DNA of 64,000 nt. Origin: Kitasatospora cineracea. GTDB lineage: Bacteria; Actinomycetota; Actinomycetes; Streptomycetales; Streptomycetaceae. The notes beneath the pieces were generated by a model, which saw only the letters and a program-made list of their open reading frames with translations, was not told the DNA's origin and did not search any database. Positions 25,087-32,856 of the stretch are shown here, in pieces. The stretch's first letter is position 1. Each line of letters starts with the position of its first letter. Location: the NCBI RefSeq assembly GCF_003751605.1, contig NZ_RJVJ01000002.1, positions 868,001 to 932,000 on the forward strand, given 5' to 3'. The position numbers were made by a program, and so were the translations under genes.

Positions 25087-26355
25087 TCAAGCGCTTTCGC
25101 TCCCGGCGCCGCGGACGGCCGGCCCCGGTCCGACCCCGGGCGCCGCGGCCGGGGTGCGGGCCGGACGGGGCAGCAGGAGGGGGGTGGGGAGGACGAGCAG
25201 GCCGATGACGGCGAGGGCGGTGCGGGGCGTGGTGGCGTGGGCGAGCAGGCCGGCGAGGGCGGTGAGGCCCGCGATGGCGGCCTGCTGGCCGATCGACCAG
25301 GCGGTCAGGGTGCGGGCGAGCAGGTGGGTGGGGGTGCGTTCGAGGCGGTGGGTGGCGAGGACGGGGGTGTAGAGGCTCATGTTCACCACGATGGCGAGTT
25401 CGACGGCGATCACGGTGAGCAGGCCGGGGAGGCCGGGCCGGACGAGGACCAGGCCGATCAGCCAGACGGCGCGCAGGGTGCCGACGGTCCGGAAGACCGC
25501 GGGGCGGCCGTAGCGGGCCACCACCCGGGGCGCCAGCCGGGAGCCGAGCAGGCCGCCGAGGCAGGGGGCGGCGAAGGCGAGGGCGTACTGCCAAGGGGGG
25601 AAGGCGAGTTGGCGCAGCAGGAGGACGGCGAGCAGGGGTTCGGTGGCCATGATCAGGCCGGAGACCAGCAGGTTGTTGAGGTACAGCGCCCGCAGTTCGG
25701 GATCGCCCAGCAGGTGCCGCCAGCCGTCGAGCAGCCCGGCCGTCCGGCCGCGGCCGGGCGGGGCGGCCGGGGGCGGCGCCTCGCGGCCGCCGATCGCGGC
25801 GAGGCCGAGCGCGGAGAGCAGGTAGCTGACCGCGTCGGCCAGCACGGTCGCCACCGGCCCGAACAGCCCGATCGCCGCCCCGCCGAGCGGCGGCCCGACC
25901 GCGATCGAGCTCCAGTTGGTGGACTCCAGCCGGGAGTTGGCCACCAGCAGGTCCTCCGGCCGGACCAGCGCCTTGAGGTGGGCGCCACTGGCCGCGTTGA
26001 ACGCGATCCTGGCGGCGGCGACCAGCACCGAGACCAGCAGCAGTTGGACGAACCCGAGCAGGCCGAACGCGTAGGCCGCCGGGACGCTGGCCATCGCCGC
26101 GCACCGGACCAGGTCCGCCGCCACCATCACCGGCCGCTTGCGCCGGAACTCCACCCGGGGCGCCAACGGCACCGCGACCAGCGCCCCCACCGCCGGCCCC
26201 ACCGCCGACAGCACCGACACCTCGGCGGGCCCCGCGTGCAGCACCAGCACCGCGATCAGCGGCAGCGCCCCGAACCCCAGCCCGGACCCGTACGCACTGA
26301 CCGCGTACGACGCCCACAGCCAGCCGAACTGCCGTCCCAGCGCTCTCCTGCCCAC
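25087..26355 (-). CDS. MFS transporter
   Basis: The product has 422 residues from GTG 26355 (VGRRALGRQFGWLW), chosen because GGGGAG lies 7 bp upstream; an in-frame start at 26430 would add 25 poorly supported residues. About twelve hydrophobic segments are visible, with a basic loop EFRRKRPVMVAADLVRC after the fourth or so, typical of the actinobacterial MFS efflux group (enterobactin exporter/MefA-like, PF05977/PF07690). The central loop is Pro-rich (PPPAAPPGRGR). It likely exports a small molecule across the plasma membrane. The MerR-methyltransferase fusion follows 34 bp downstream, so that protein may regulate or modify the exported compound. Confidence 0.85.
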   Translation of the reverse strand: MGRRALGRQFGWLWASYAVSAYGSGLGFGALPLIAVLVLHAGPAEVSVLSAVGPAVGALVAVPLAPRVEFRRKRPVMVAADLVRCAAMASVPAAYAFGLLGFVQLLLVSVLVAAARIAFNAASGAHLKALVRPEDLLVANSRLESTNWSSIAVGPPLGGAAIGLFGPVATVLADAVSYLLSALGLAAIGGREAPPPAAPPGRGRTAGLLDGWRHLLGDPELRALYLNNLLVSGLIMATEPLLAVLLLRQLAFPPWQYALAFAAPCLGGLLGSRLAPRVVARYGRPAVFRTVGTLRAVWLIGLVLVRPGLPGLLTVIAVELAIVVNMSLYTPVLATHRLERTPTHLLARTLTAWSIGQQAAIAGLTALAGLLAHATTPRTALAVIGLLVLPTPLLLPRPARTPAAAPGVGPGPAVRGAGSESA

Positions 26356-26476
26356 CCGGCCGCTCCCCGTCGCACAAAACTCCGTTGACCGGGGAGAGCC
26401 AAGCAAGCGGGGCAACCACAGGTCAAACAACCGGCGGGCGCCTTCGCCACAACCACCCGTTGTGGGCCGGGGCCGG

Positions 26477-27229
26477 TCAGGGCAGTTCGAGGACGTCGGC
26501 GAGGCCGGCCTCGGTGAAGGCGGCGAGGAGGGGTTCGCGGCCTTCGGTGAAGTGGGCCCAGCTGTCGTAGTGGACGGGGACGACGCGGCGGGCGCCGAGG
26601 ATGCGGGCGGCCCGGGCGGCGCGGGTGCTGTCGAGGGTGAGCAGGGCGTTGTCGAGCAGGCCGATCCGGGCGGCGCCGGCGAACAGGACGGCGGTGTCGA
26701 CGGGGCCGACGCGGTCGGCGATCTGCTGGACGACGTCGAGCGAGGCGTTGTCGCCGCTGACGTAGACGACGGGCAGGCCGTCGCCGGTGAGGACGAAGCC
26801 GATCACCTCGCCGACCACCGGTTCGCTGCCGTCGGGGCCGTGCTGGGCGGGCACGGCCGTGATGGTGACGGGCCCCAACTCGACCTGCTCCCAGGGGGCG
26901 AGGCCGCGGGCGGTGCCGCCGAGGCGTTCGGCTCCGCCGCGGGTGGTGAGGGTGAGCGGGACGTCGGCGAGCAGGGCGCGGCCGCCGTGGTCGAGGTTGT
27001 CGGGGTGCTCGTCGTGCGAGAGCAGGACGGCGTCGACCGGTCCGAGGGCGGCGGGGTCGACGGTGCCGGGGAGGGTCTTGGTGAGGAACCGGCCGTCGCC
27101 GCGCGGGTAGTCGCCGGGGGCGTCGAAGGTCGGGTCGGTGAGCAGGCGCAGGCCGCCGTACTCGATCAGGGCGGTGGGGCCGCCGAAGACCTGGACGGGC
27201 ACGGTGGGCAGAGCAGGGACAGCGGTCAT
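26477..27229 (-). CDS. MBL-fold metal-dependent hydrolase (UlaG-like)
   Basis: The product has 250 residues from ATG 27229, supported by GAGGTG upstream. Beta-lactamase-fold metal ligands are recognisable: LLTDPTFDAPGDY, SHDEHPDNLD (the His/Asp cluster), AVPAQHGPDG, SGDNASLD and the final HYDSWAHF. This pattern matches UlaG/L-ascorbate-6-phosphate lactonase-like hydrolases found widely in actinomycetes; the physiological substrate is unknown. It is transcribed divergently from a CGNR zinc-finger regulator. The intervening 200 bp carry six CTCACG half-sites, so the gene is probably controlled by that regulator. Confidence 0.85.
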   Translation of the reverse strand: MTAVPALPTVPVQVFGGPTALIEYGGLRLLTDPTFDAPGDYPRGDGRFLTKTLPGTVDPAALGPVDAVLLSHDEHPDNLDHGGRALLADVPLTLTTRGGAERLGGTARGLAPWEQVELGPVTITAVPAQHGPDGSEPVVGEVIGFVLTGDGLPVVYVSGDNASLDVVQQIADRVGPVDTAVLFAGAARIGLLDNALLTLDSTRAARAARILGARRVVPVHYDSWAHFTEGREPLLAAFTEAGLADVLELP

Positions 27230-27236
27230 GGCACAC

Positions 27237-27423
27237 CTCACGCATCGTCAGTTCCCTCACGGGGAACTGTTGCTTTCTCCGTGAGAAGAATCTAGCGGCA
27301 CCTCACGGAGAACCGCAAGGTTCAACGTGAGATCGGGGAGCCGCGGCCGCGGCGGCAGCCGATCCGCCCACCGCGCGTCGACCAGTCGACATATCAACCG
27401 GCACGCCCCTCCTCACGGCCAAC
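27237..27423. promoter_or_regulatory. Array of CTCACG half-sites between the MBL hydrolase and CGNR genes
   Basis: CTCACG or its complement occurs at 27237, 27256, 27280 (reverse), 27302, 27326 (reverse) and 27412. The strongest copies extend to CTCACGG(A/G)GAAC (27256-27267, 27302-27313) and TTCTCCGTGAG (27275-27285). The last two pair as an 11-bp inverted repeat around a 16-bp centre. Spacings are 18-24 bp among the first five, about two helical turns. This looks like a cooperative operator, most likely for the adjacent CGNR regulator. Confidence 0.6.
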
Positions 27424-27436
27424 ACCGGCCTTTACC

Positions 27437-28060
27437 ATGAGAGACATGAGCCAGCGCACCACCAGCACCCACCCGGCCGCCCCCGCCGCCCCGCCGCCCG
27501 CGCCGGGGGCCGAGCAGCACCCGGCGCTGGACTTCGCCAACTCGCTGCTGACCCTCCCGGCCGGGCCGCTGGACCTGCTGGCGGCGCCCGCCCCGACCTC
27601 GGAGTGGCTGGCGGCGCACGACCTCGCACCGGAGGGGAGCCGGGTGCGGGAGGCGTGCACGGCGCGACTGCGGGCGTTCCGGGAGGCGGTGCGCGAACTG
27701 CTGGAGGCCGCGGTGGCCGGACGGCCGGCCCCGGCCGGGGCGCTGGCGGCGGTGAACGGGGCGCTGACCGCGGCCCCGTCGGTGCCGCTGCTGCGCTGGG
27801 ACGCCGAGCGGGGCCTGCACCGCAGCCTGCCGCACCCGGCCGACCGGATCGCCGACCGGGCGATGGCCCTCCTCGCCGCCGACGCCGCCGACCTGCTGAC
27901 CGGCCCGGACGCGGCCCGGCTGGCCCGCTGCGGCGGCACCCCGTGCACCCGGTTCTACGTCCGCACCCACGCCGCCCGGCACTGGTGCTCGACCCGCTGC
28001 GGCGACCGGGTCCGGGCGGCCCGCGCCTACGCCAGGAAGCGCGCGGCGGAACAGGACTGA
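27437..28060 (+). CDS. CGNR zinc-finger (ABATE) domain transcriptional regulator
   Basis: The roughly 207-residue protein has an N-terminal ABATE-type ligand-binding-like domain (HPALDFANSLL, then EWLAAHDL) and a C-terminal CGNR zinc finger: RCGGTPCTRFYV, then HWCSTRCGDRVRAARAYARKR. The canonical C-G-N-R is C-G-D-R here, and four Cys can bind zinc. ATG 27437 has no ribosome site and may be leaderless; ATG 27446 (MSQRTT) is an alternative three codons in. The protein is a predicted DNA-binding regulator, divergent from the MBL hydrolase and probably controlling the shared operator array. Confidence 0.8.
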   Translation: MRDMSQRTTSTHPAAPAAPPPAPGAEQHPALDFANSLLTLPAGPLDLLAAPAPTSEWLAAHDLAPEGSRVREACTARLRAFREAVRELLEAAVAGRPAPAGALAAVNGALTAAPSVPLLRWDAERGLHRSLPHPADRIADRAMALLAADAADLLTGPDAARLARCGGTPCTRFYVRTHAARHWCSTRCGDRVRAARAYARKRAAEQD

Positions 28061-28085
28061 CGATCCGTCGGGAGAAAAAGCGAGG

Positions 28086-28115
28086 ACCCCGGCCGGCCCG
28101 CAGGCCGACCGGGGT
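28086..28115. terminator. Hairpin terminator between convergent CGNR and gap genes
   Basis: A 13-bp stem with one mismatch (ACCCCGGCCGGCC against GGCCGACCGGGGT) closes a CGCA tetraloop, 26 bp after the CGNR stop. There is no U-tract, as is common in high-GC actinomycetes. It probably serves the plus-strand gene. Confidence 0.6.
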
Positions 28116-28153
28116 CGGTCGTTCACGACCCGGGGTCCGGGTCGGTCGTCCAC

Positions 28154-28177
28154 GGCCCGGGCACCGGTGCCCGGGCC
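28154..28177. terminator. Perfect 24-bp palindrome downstream of gap
   Basis: GGCCCGGGCACC is followed at once by its reverse complement, giving a stem of about ten pairs with a CCGG-centred loop. It begins 8 bp after the minus-strand gap stop codon, the right position for its terminator. Confidence 0.6.
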
Positions 28178-28184
28178 CCGCGCG

Positions 28185-29624
28185 TCAGTGCGCGGCGGCG
28201 ACCGGGAAGGTCGGGTACTCGACGCCGGAGACGTGCTGGACGACCCGGACGACCTGGCAGGAGTAGCCGAACTCGTTGTCGTACCACAGGTACAGGATCG
28301 CGTTGTCGCCCTCGACCTTGGTCGCGCCCGCGTCCACGATCGAGGCGTGCCGGGAGCCGATGAAGTCGCTGGAGACCGCGTCGGGCGAGTCGATGAAGTC
28401 GATCTGCCGCTTGAGCGGGGAGGTCAGCGAGACGTCCCGCAGGTGTTCCAGGACCTCCTCGCGGGTGGTCTCCCGGGCCAGCTGCAGGTTGAGGATGGCG
28501 ATCGAGACGTCCGGCACGGGGACGCGGATCGAGCTGCCGGTGATCTTCGCCTGGAGCTCGGGGAGGGCCTTGGCGACGGCGGAGGCGGCGCCGGTCTCGG
28601 TGATGACCATGTTGAGCGGCGCGGAGCGGCCCCGGCGGTCGGCCTTGTGGTAGTTGTCCAGCAGGTTCTGGTCGTTGGTGAACGAGTGGACGGTCTCCAC
28701 GTGGCCGCGCAGCACGCCGTACGCGTCGTTCATCGCCTTCAGCGGCGGCACGATCGCGTTGGTGGTGCAGGACGCGCAGGAGATGATCTGCTCGTCCGGC
28801 TTGACGGTGTCGTGGTTGACGCCGTGCACGATGTTCGGGACGTCGCCCTTGCCGGGGGCGGTCAGCACGACCTTGGCGATGCCGGGGCGCAGGTGCTTGG
28901 AGAGGCCCTCGCGGTCGCGCCAGCGGCCGGTGTTGTCGATCAGGATGGCGTTGTCGATCCCGTACGCGGTGTAGTCCACCTCGCCGGGGTCGTTGGAGTA
29001 GATCACCTGGATCGCGTTGCCGTTGGCGACGATGGTGTTGGTCGCCTCGTCCACGGTGATGGTGCCCTGGAACTGGCCGTGGATGGAGTCGCGGCGCAGC
29101 AGCGAGGCGCGCTTGACCAGGTCGTCGCCGCCGCCGTTGCGGACCACGATGGCGCGCAGCCGCAGGCCGCCGGCCTTCTCGACCAGCAGGCGGGCGAGCA
29201 GGCGGCCGATCCGGCCGAAGCCGTAGAGGACCACGTCGCGCGGGGCCTGGCGCTCCAGCTTGTCGGCGCCGGTCGCGCCCGCCACCGCTTCGGCGGTGAA
29301 CTCCGCCGGGGACAGGCCGCGGTCGTCGGCGCGGTGGGCCTCGGCGAGCAGGCCCAGGTCGATCTGGGACGGGCCGAGGTCGAGGGCGGCGAGGGCCTGG
29401 AGGAAGGGGAAGGTCTCGGTGATCGAGAGTTCCTCGCCGGCGATCTGGCGGGCGAAGCGGTGCGTCTTCAGGATGCTGACCACCGACTTGTTCACCAGGG
29501 AACGGCTGTGCAGCAGGATGGTGACGTCCCGCTCGCGGTGCAGCCGCCCGATGATCGGGATCATCGTCTCCGCGAGTTCCTCGCGGGTCTTCCAGTCCGT
29601 GAACACGTCGTCGTTGACAGTCAC
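28185..29624 (-). CDS. gap: Glyceraldehyde-3-phosphate dehydrogenase, long form
   Basis: The 479-residue protein catalyses NAD(P)-dependent oxidation of glyceraldehyde 3-phosphate in glycolysis or its reverse. The GAPDH core starts near residue 128: RDVVLYGFGRIGRLLARLL (nucleotide fold), then catalytic SCASCTTN with Cys286, then HSFTNDQNLLDN and the C-terminal YLWYDNEFGYSCQVVR. About 125 extra N-terminal residues (helical, MIPIIGRLHRERDVTILLHSRSL) precede the core; typical GAPDH is about 335 residues, so this is the long actinobacterial type. Start is GTG 29624 with only a weak ribosome site. The gene stands alone and faces the CGNR gene across two hairpins. Confidence 0.92.
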   Translation of the reverse strand: MTVNDDVFTDWKTREELAETMIPIIGRLHRERDVTILLHSRSLVNKSVVSILKTHRFARQIAGEELSITETFPFLQALAALDLGPSQIDLGLLAEAHRADDRGLSPAEFTAEAVAGATGADKLERQAPRDVVLYGFGRIGRLLARLLVEKAGGLRLRAIVVRNGGGDDLVKRASLLRRDSIHGQFQGTITVDEATNTIVANGNAIQVIYSNDPGEVDYTAYGIDNAILIDNTGRWRDREGLSKHLRPGIAKVVLTAPGKGDVPNIVHGVNHDTVKPDEQIISCASCTTNAIVPPLKAMNDAYGVLRGHVETVHSFTNDQNLLDNYHKADRRGRSAPLNMVITETGAASAVAKALPELQAKITGSSIRVPVPDVSIAILNLQLARETTREEVLEHLRDVSLTSPLKRQIDFIDSPDAVSSDFIGSRHASIVDAGATKVEGDNAILYLWYDNEFGYSCQVVRVVQHVSGVEYPTFPVAAAH

Positions 29625-29636
29625 AATTCAACTTTC

Positions 29637-29697
29637 GAGGGTGGGCCGAGCTGAGGGTCGGCCGGTTTTGAGGGTTGGCCGAGCTGGGGCGCGCCCC
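29637..29697 (-). promoter_or_regulatory. Leader repeats and palindrome upstream of gap
   Basis: Read toward the gene, three imperfect units of the form CGGCC(A/G/C)ACCCTC occur in 50 bp just before the start codon, two of them preceded by CAGCT. A perfect GGGGCGCGCCCC palindrome sits at 29686-29697. The whole block could be a regulator binding array or a structured leader. No clear -35/-10 pair was identified. Confidence 0.35.
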
Positions 29698-29878
29698 ATG
29701 CTAGCTTCGGCCTCCGGGCCCTCCCGGCGCCGGTCCCCTCCCGGGCCCGCGGCGGTCCGCCCCCGAATGCCCAGGTCGGCGTGACGGCGGCCACACCGCC
29801 GTGCGGCGGCGGCCGGTTGGGCCGGACGGACCACCGGACATGACGGTCCGTCAGGTCCGACCTGGGCGATCACAGCAC

Positions 29879-29923
29879 GTGACAATAATCACTTGCGTAA
29901 CATTAGTCACTCCCGTGAGTGAC
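29879..29923 (+). promoter_or_regulatory. Paired palindromes upstream of the EF-hand gene (CRP-like site)
   Basis: GTGA-N6-TCAC (29879-29892) resembles a CRP/FNR-type site. GTAACATTAGTCAC (29897-29910) is close to the Streptomyces Crp pattern GTG-N6-GNCAC. A perfect GTCACTC-N4-GAGTGAC dyad follows at 29906-29923. The stretch is AT-rich compared with its surroundings and lies 110-155 bp upstream of the EF-hand start, a plausible promoter-operator. The rest of the 409-bp gap between gap and this gene shows nothing else recognisable. Confidence 0.4.
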
Positions 29924-30033
29924 GAGCTGTCAGTTTCCGGGACAACGGACCAGGTTTACCGGCAGAGTAGGAGTTCCCGGCCGAGGCCAGGCCGAGCAGG
30001 TCGGGCCCGCCGCGAGCGACGGGACAGCTACCC

Positions 30034-30564
30034 ATGGGACATGAGGCCTTCCAGCGGGCCGCACTGGTGTTCACCCTGTTCGACACCAACGGGAACGGGG
30101 TGCTCGACGCCGAGGACTTCGACCTCATGACGGAGCGGCTGCTGACGGTCGCCGAGGACTCGCCGGCCGCCGACCGGCAGGCGCTCGCCGACAGCCTCAG
30201 CCGCTACTGGCAGGTGCTGTCGGAGACCCTGGACACCAACCGGGACGGCCTGATCAGCCCGGAGGAGTTCCGCGGCTTCGTGCTGAACACCGAACTGTTC
30301 GGCGTCACCGCCGCGGCCTTCGCCGAGGCGCTCGCCGTGCTCGGCGACCCGGACGGGGACGGCCTGATCGAGCGTCCCCGGTTCCTCTCCCTGATGACCG
30401 CCATCGGCTTCGAGAAGCCCAACATCGAATCCCTGTTCAACGCCTTCGGCCCGGACGCCGAGGACCGGATCACCGTCGGCGTGTGGGCCGAGGGCATCCG
30501 CGACTACTACTCGCCCGAGAAGGTCGGCATCCCCGGCGACCACCTGGTCCCGGAGTCCTTCTGA
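30034..30564 (+). CDS. EF-hand calcium-binding protein (calmodulin-like)
   Basis: The 176-residue protein has three good EF-hand loops: DTNGNGVLDAED (about 18-29), DTNRDGLISPEE (about 68-79) and DPDGDGLIERPR (about 106-117). A fourth, GPDAEDRITVGV, has lost key ligands. The helical pairs around the loops match the actinobacterial calerythrin-like sarcoplasmic calcium-binding group. There is no signal peptide, so it is likely a cytosolic calcium buffer or sensor. It is preceded by palindromic promoter elements and followed by a 250-bp gap; it seems monocistronic. Confidence 0.9.
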   Translation: MGHEAFQRAALVFTLFDTNGNGVLDAEDFDLMTERLLTVAEDSPAADRQALADSLSRYWQVLSETLDTNRDGLISPEEFRGFVLNTELFGVTAAAFAEALAVLGDPDGDGLIERPRFLSLMTAIGFEKPNIESLFNAFGPDAEDRITVGVWAEGIRDYYSPEKVGIPGDHLVPESF

Positions 30565-30630
30565 CCTGACCTGACCGGACCCGGCCTGCCCGAACCGGCC
30601 TGGTCCGACCCGGCCCGACCCGAACGACCG

Positions 30631-30701
30631 CCGTCCCGCCACGGCACCGCCCCTCCCCTCTCCTCCCCCGCCTCACCCCACACCGTCCCGCCACGGCACC
30701 G
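30631..30701 (+). repeat. Direct repeat of 19 bp in the EF-hand/IPMDH-like gap
   Basis: CCGTCCCGCCACGGCACCG occurs at 30631-30649 and again at 30683-30701. The rest of the 250-bp gap is C-rich, with short CTGACC iterations at its start and a good ribosome site at its end. No promoter was recognised. Confidence 0.6.
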
Positions 30702-30814
30702 GCCCTCCGGCCGCCGAAAGAGCCCGCACCGACGTCGGCCCCGCCGACGCCGGTCCCAGCCATGCCGCCGCCCGGCCGCCGTCTCCTCCCGCACCACTCC
30801 CAAGGAGCCACGCA

Positions 30815-31999
30815 GTGACCGCACCCCTCATCGCCCTCGCCGTCGGCCGCGGCACCGGCCCGGACCTCGCCCCCGTCTTCGAGCGGGTGCTCGACCGGAT
30901 CACCCGGCTGCACGGCCGGCAGGTCCGGGTGGAGCGGTCGCCGCGGACCTACCACTCGTACGTCTCGCTGCGCGCCGAGGCCGCCGGCACCGCGGAGATC
31001 GCCGCGCTCACCGAGCAGGACGCCGCGCACTACGAGCGGTTCTGCCGCGAGCAGGCCGCCGCCGGGGCCCGGGCGGTGTTCCGCACCGCGATCAACGCCC
31101 AGTCGCTGTACCTGGTCCGGCAGCGGCTGGCCGCCGTCAAGGTCGAGCCGATCACCGCCGGGGACGCCCGGCTGCTGCTGGTCCGCGACCAGGCCCAGGG
31201 CTTCTACACCGGCGAGAACCTGCACACCCCCGGCAAGGTGGTGCGCACCATGGAGTTCAGCCGCGACGTCACCGAGCAGGTGGTGCGCTACGCGGTGCGC
31301 CGCGCCCGCGAACTGTGGACCGAGGGCCCGGCCCGGGTGCAACTCGCCTACAAGTACCACCTGCTGGACGGGGCGCTGGACGACTGGGCGCAGGGCCTGT
31401 CCGCCGAACTCGGCCTGGACGTCGCCCTGTTCCAGCCCGACACGGTCAACCGCAACCTGATCGCGCACGGCCCCGCGGACCGCACCCTGCTGGTCGCCGG
31501 GAACGAGTGGGCCGACATCATGCACGTCGTCCTGCTGGACCGCTACGGCTCGGAGCGGCAGGAGAACCGCTGCACCGAGAACGTCCACCTGCACCCCGAG
31601 CTGAACGGGCTCCCCGAGTACCAGACCGTGCACGGCTCGGCCGACGACCTGGCCGGCCGCGACCTGGTCAACCCGCTCGCCACCGTCCGGGCCGCCGCCC
31701 GGATCGCCGAACGGCACGCCGACTGCCCGGGCGCGGAGGCCGCCGTCGAGGCCGCGATCGCCGCCGCGCAGGCCGCCGGGGCCCGCACCCCCGACCTCGG
31801 CGGCACCGCCGGCACCACCGCGGTGGTCGACGCCGTCCTTGCCTCCCTTGCAGGAACGTTCGTGCCGGGCCCGGCCGGAGCGGTCGAGGACACCCGCCCC
31901 GCCGGGGCCGGTCAGGGCATCCGCCCCGCCGGGACCGGTCAGGACGCCGCGGACACCGCGGACACCGCGGACACCACCGCGACGGCGGCCGCCCGATGA
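30815..31999 (+). CDS. Isocitrate/isopropylmalate dehydrogenase-like protein
   Basis: The product has 394 residues from GTG 30815 with AAGGAG 7 bp upstream. Beta-decarboxylating dehydrogenase features run through it: GRGTGPDLAPVFERVL, then the TMEFSRDVTEQVVRYA region, YKYHLLDGALDDWAQG in place of the usual KANVM stretch, NEWADIMHVVL, then the NAD-loop region TVHGSADDLAGRDLVNPLATV. The substrate-binding Arg cluster differs from classical LeuB, so the 2-hydroxy-acid substrate is probably not isopropylmalate. The last 45 residues are Ala/Thr/Asp repeats. It overlaps the isochorismatase-like gene by four bases and starts a three-gene operon that looks biosynthetic. Confidence 0.75.
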   Translation: MTAPLIALAVGRGTGPDLAPVFERVLDRITRLHGRQVRVERSPRTYHSYVSLRAEAAGTAEIAALTEQDAAHYERFCREQAAAGARAVFRTAINAQSLYLVRQRLAAVKVEPITAGDARLLLVRDQAQGFYTGENLHTPGKVVRTMEFSRDVTEQVVRYAVRRARELWTEGPARVQLAYKYHLLDGALDDWAQGLSAELGLDVALFQPDTVNRNLIAHGPADRTLLVAGNEWADIMHVVLLDRYGSERQENRCTENVHLHPELNGLPEYQTVHGSADDLAGRDLVNPLATVRAAARIAERHADCPGAEAAVEAAIAAAQAAGARTPDLGGTAGTTAVVDAVLASLAGTFVPGPAGAVEDTRPAGAGQGIRPAGTGQDAADTADTADTTATAAAR

Positions 32000-32739
32000 G
32001 CTCCGCGCCTACCCGCCCGCAGGCCCCCGCCGGGACGGCGCTGGTCGTGGTCGACCTGCAGAACGACTTCTGCGCGGGCGAGGTCGCCGCCGCCCGCTTC
32101 CCCGGCGACCCCGCGCTGCTCGCCCGGGCCGTCGAGGGCAGCGTCCGGGCCGTGCAGCTGGCCCGGGAGAGCGGCGTCGAGGTGCTGTTCGTCCGCTTCC
32201 TCGGCGACCCCGCCCACCAGGGCCCGGCCTGGCGCAGCCGGGACGCCCGGCTCGGCAAGCGGCCCAAGTGCCTGGAGGGCAGCTGGGGCGCCGAGTTCCA
32301 CGGCGTCCAGCCCCGGCCCGACGAGGCGGTGTTCACCAAACCGGCCTGCTTCGACGCCTTCCAGGACCCGGAGTTCGAACCGCACCTGCGCCGCCGCGGC
32401 CTCCACCACCTCGTGCTGGCGGGCCTGTTCACCGACGTCTGCGTGGACTCCACCGCCCGCACCGCCTTCCAGCGCGGCTTCCACCTCACCGTGCTGCGCG
32501 ACTGCACCACCGCCCTGCACCTGGCGGACGCCGACATCCTGCGCTTCATGAGCCGGGTGTACGGCGCGCGGATCACCGGGCTGGACCAGCAACAGCCCTT
32601 CTCCGCCGAAGAGTTCACCGACGGAGCGGCCACCGGCCCGGAAACGGACGCGGACGGCGTGCCCGCCGCGCGGTCCGCTCGGTCCGCGCGGGCCGCCGGT
32701 GCGACGGAGCAGCCGGGGGCCGCGCCGACCCGGCGGTGA
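31996..32739 (+). CDS. Isochorismatase-family cysteine hydrolase
   Basis: The 247-residue product has the complete catalytic triad of the family: Asp20 in VVVDLQNDF, Lys115 in FTKPACF and Cys149 in FTDVCVDST. Members hydrolyse vinyl ethers, amides or N-carbamoyl groups; this one lacks features that would fix the substrate. The N-terminal 13 residues and the last 40 (Ala/Arg/Gly-rich) are low complexity. ATG overlaps the TGA of the dehydrogenase-like gene. Together with the downstream methyltransferase it suggests a small tailoring or biosynthetic pathway. Confidence 0.88.
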   Translation: MSSAPTRPQAPAGTALVVVDLQNDFCAGEVAAARFPGDPALLARAVEGSVRAVQLARESGVEVLFVRFLGDPAHQGPAWRSRDARLGKRPKCLEGSWGAEFHGVQPRPDEAVFTKPACFDAFQDPEFEPHLRRRGLHHLVLAGLFTDVCVDSTARTAFQRGFHLTVLRDCTTALHLADADILRFMSRVYGARITGLDQQQPFSAEEFTDGAATGPETDADGVPAARSARSARAAGATEQPGAAPTRR

Positions 32740-32817
32740 CCACCCCCGCCCCGGCGCCCCCTTCACCGCTTTCCCCTCTCCCTTTTCCCCCTTCACCCCT
32801 ACCCCTGCGAGAGAACC

Positions 32818-32856
32818 ATGCCCGGAACCCTCGGGACCACGGCGGCCCAGCAGTGA
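32818..32856 (+). CDS. Possible 12-residue leader ORF coupled to the methyltransferase
   Basis: ATG 32818, preceded by GAGAGAA, opens the frame MPGTLGTTAAQQ and stops at a TGA that overlaps the GTG start of the methyltransferase. The methyltransferase GTG itself has no good ribosome site, so ribosomes may reach it by reinitiation. Confidence 0.3.
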   Translation: MPGTLGTTAAQQ

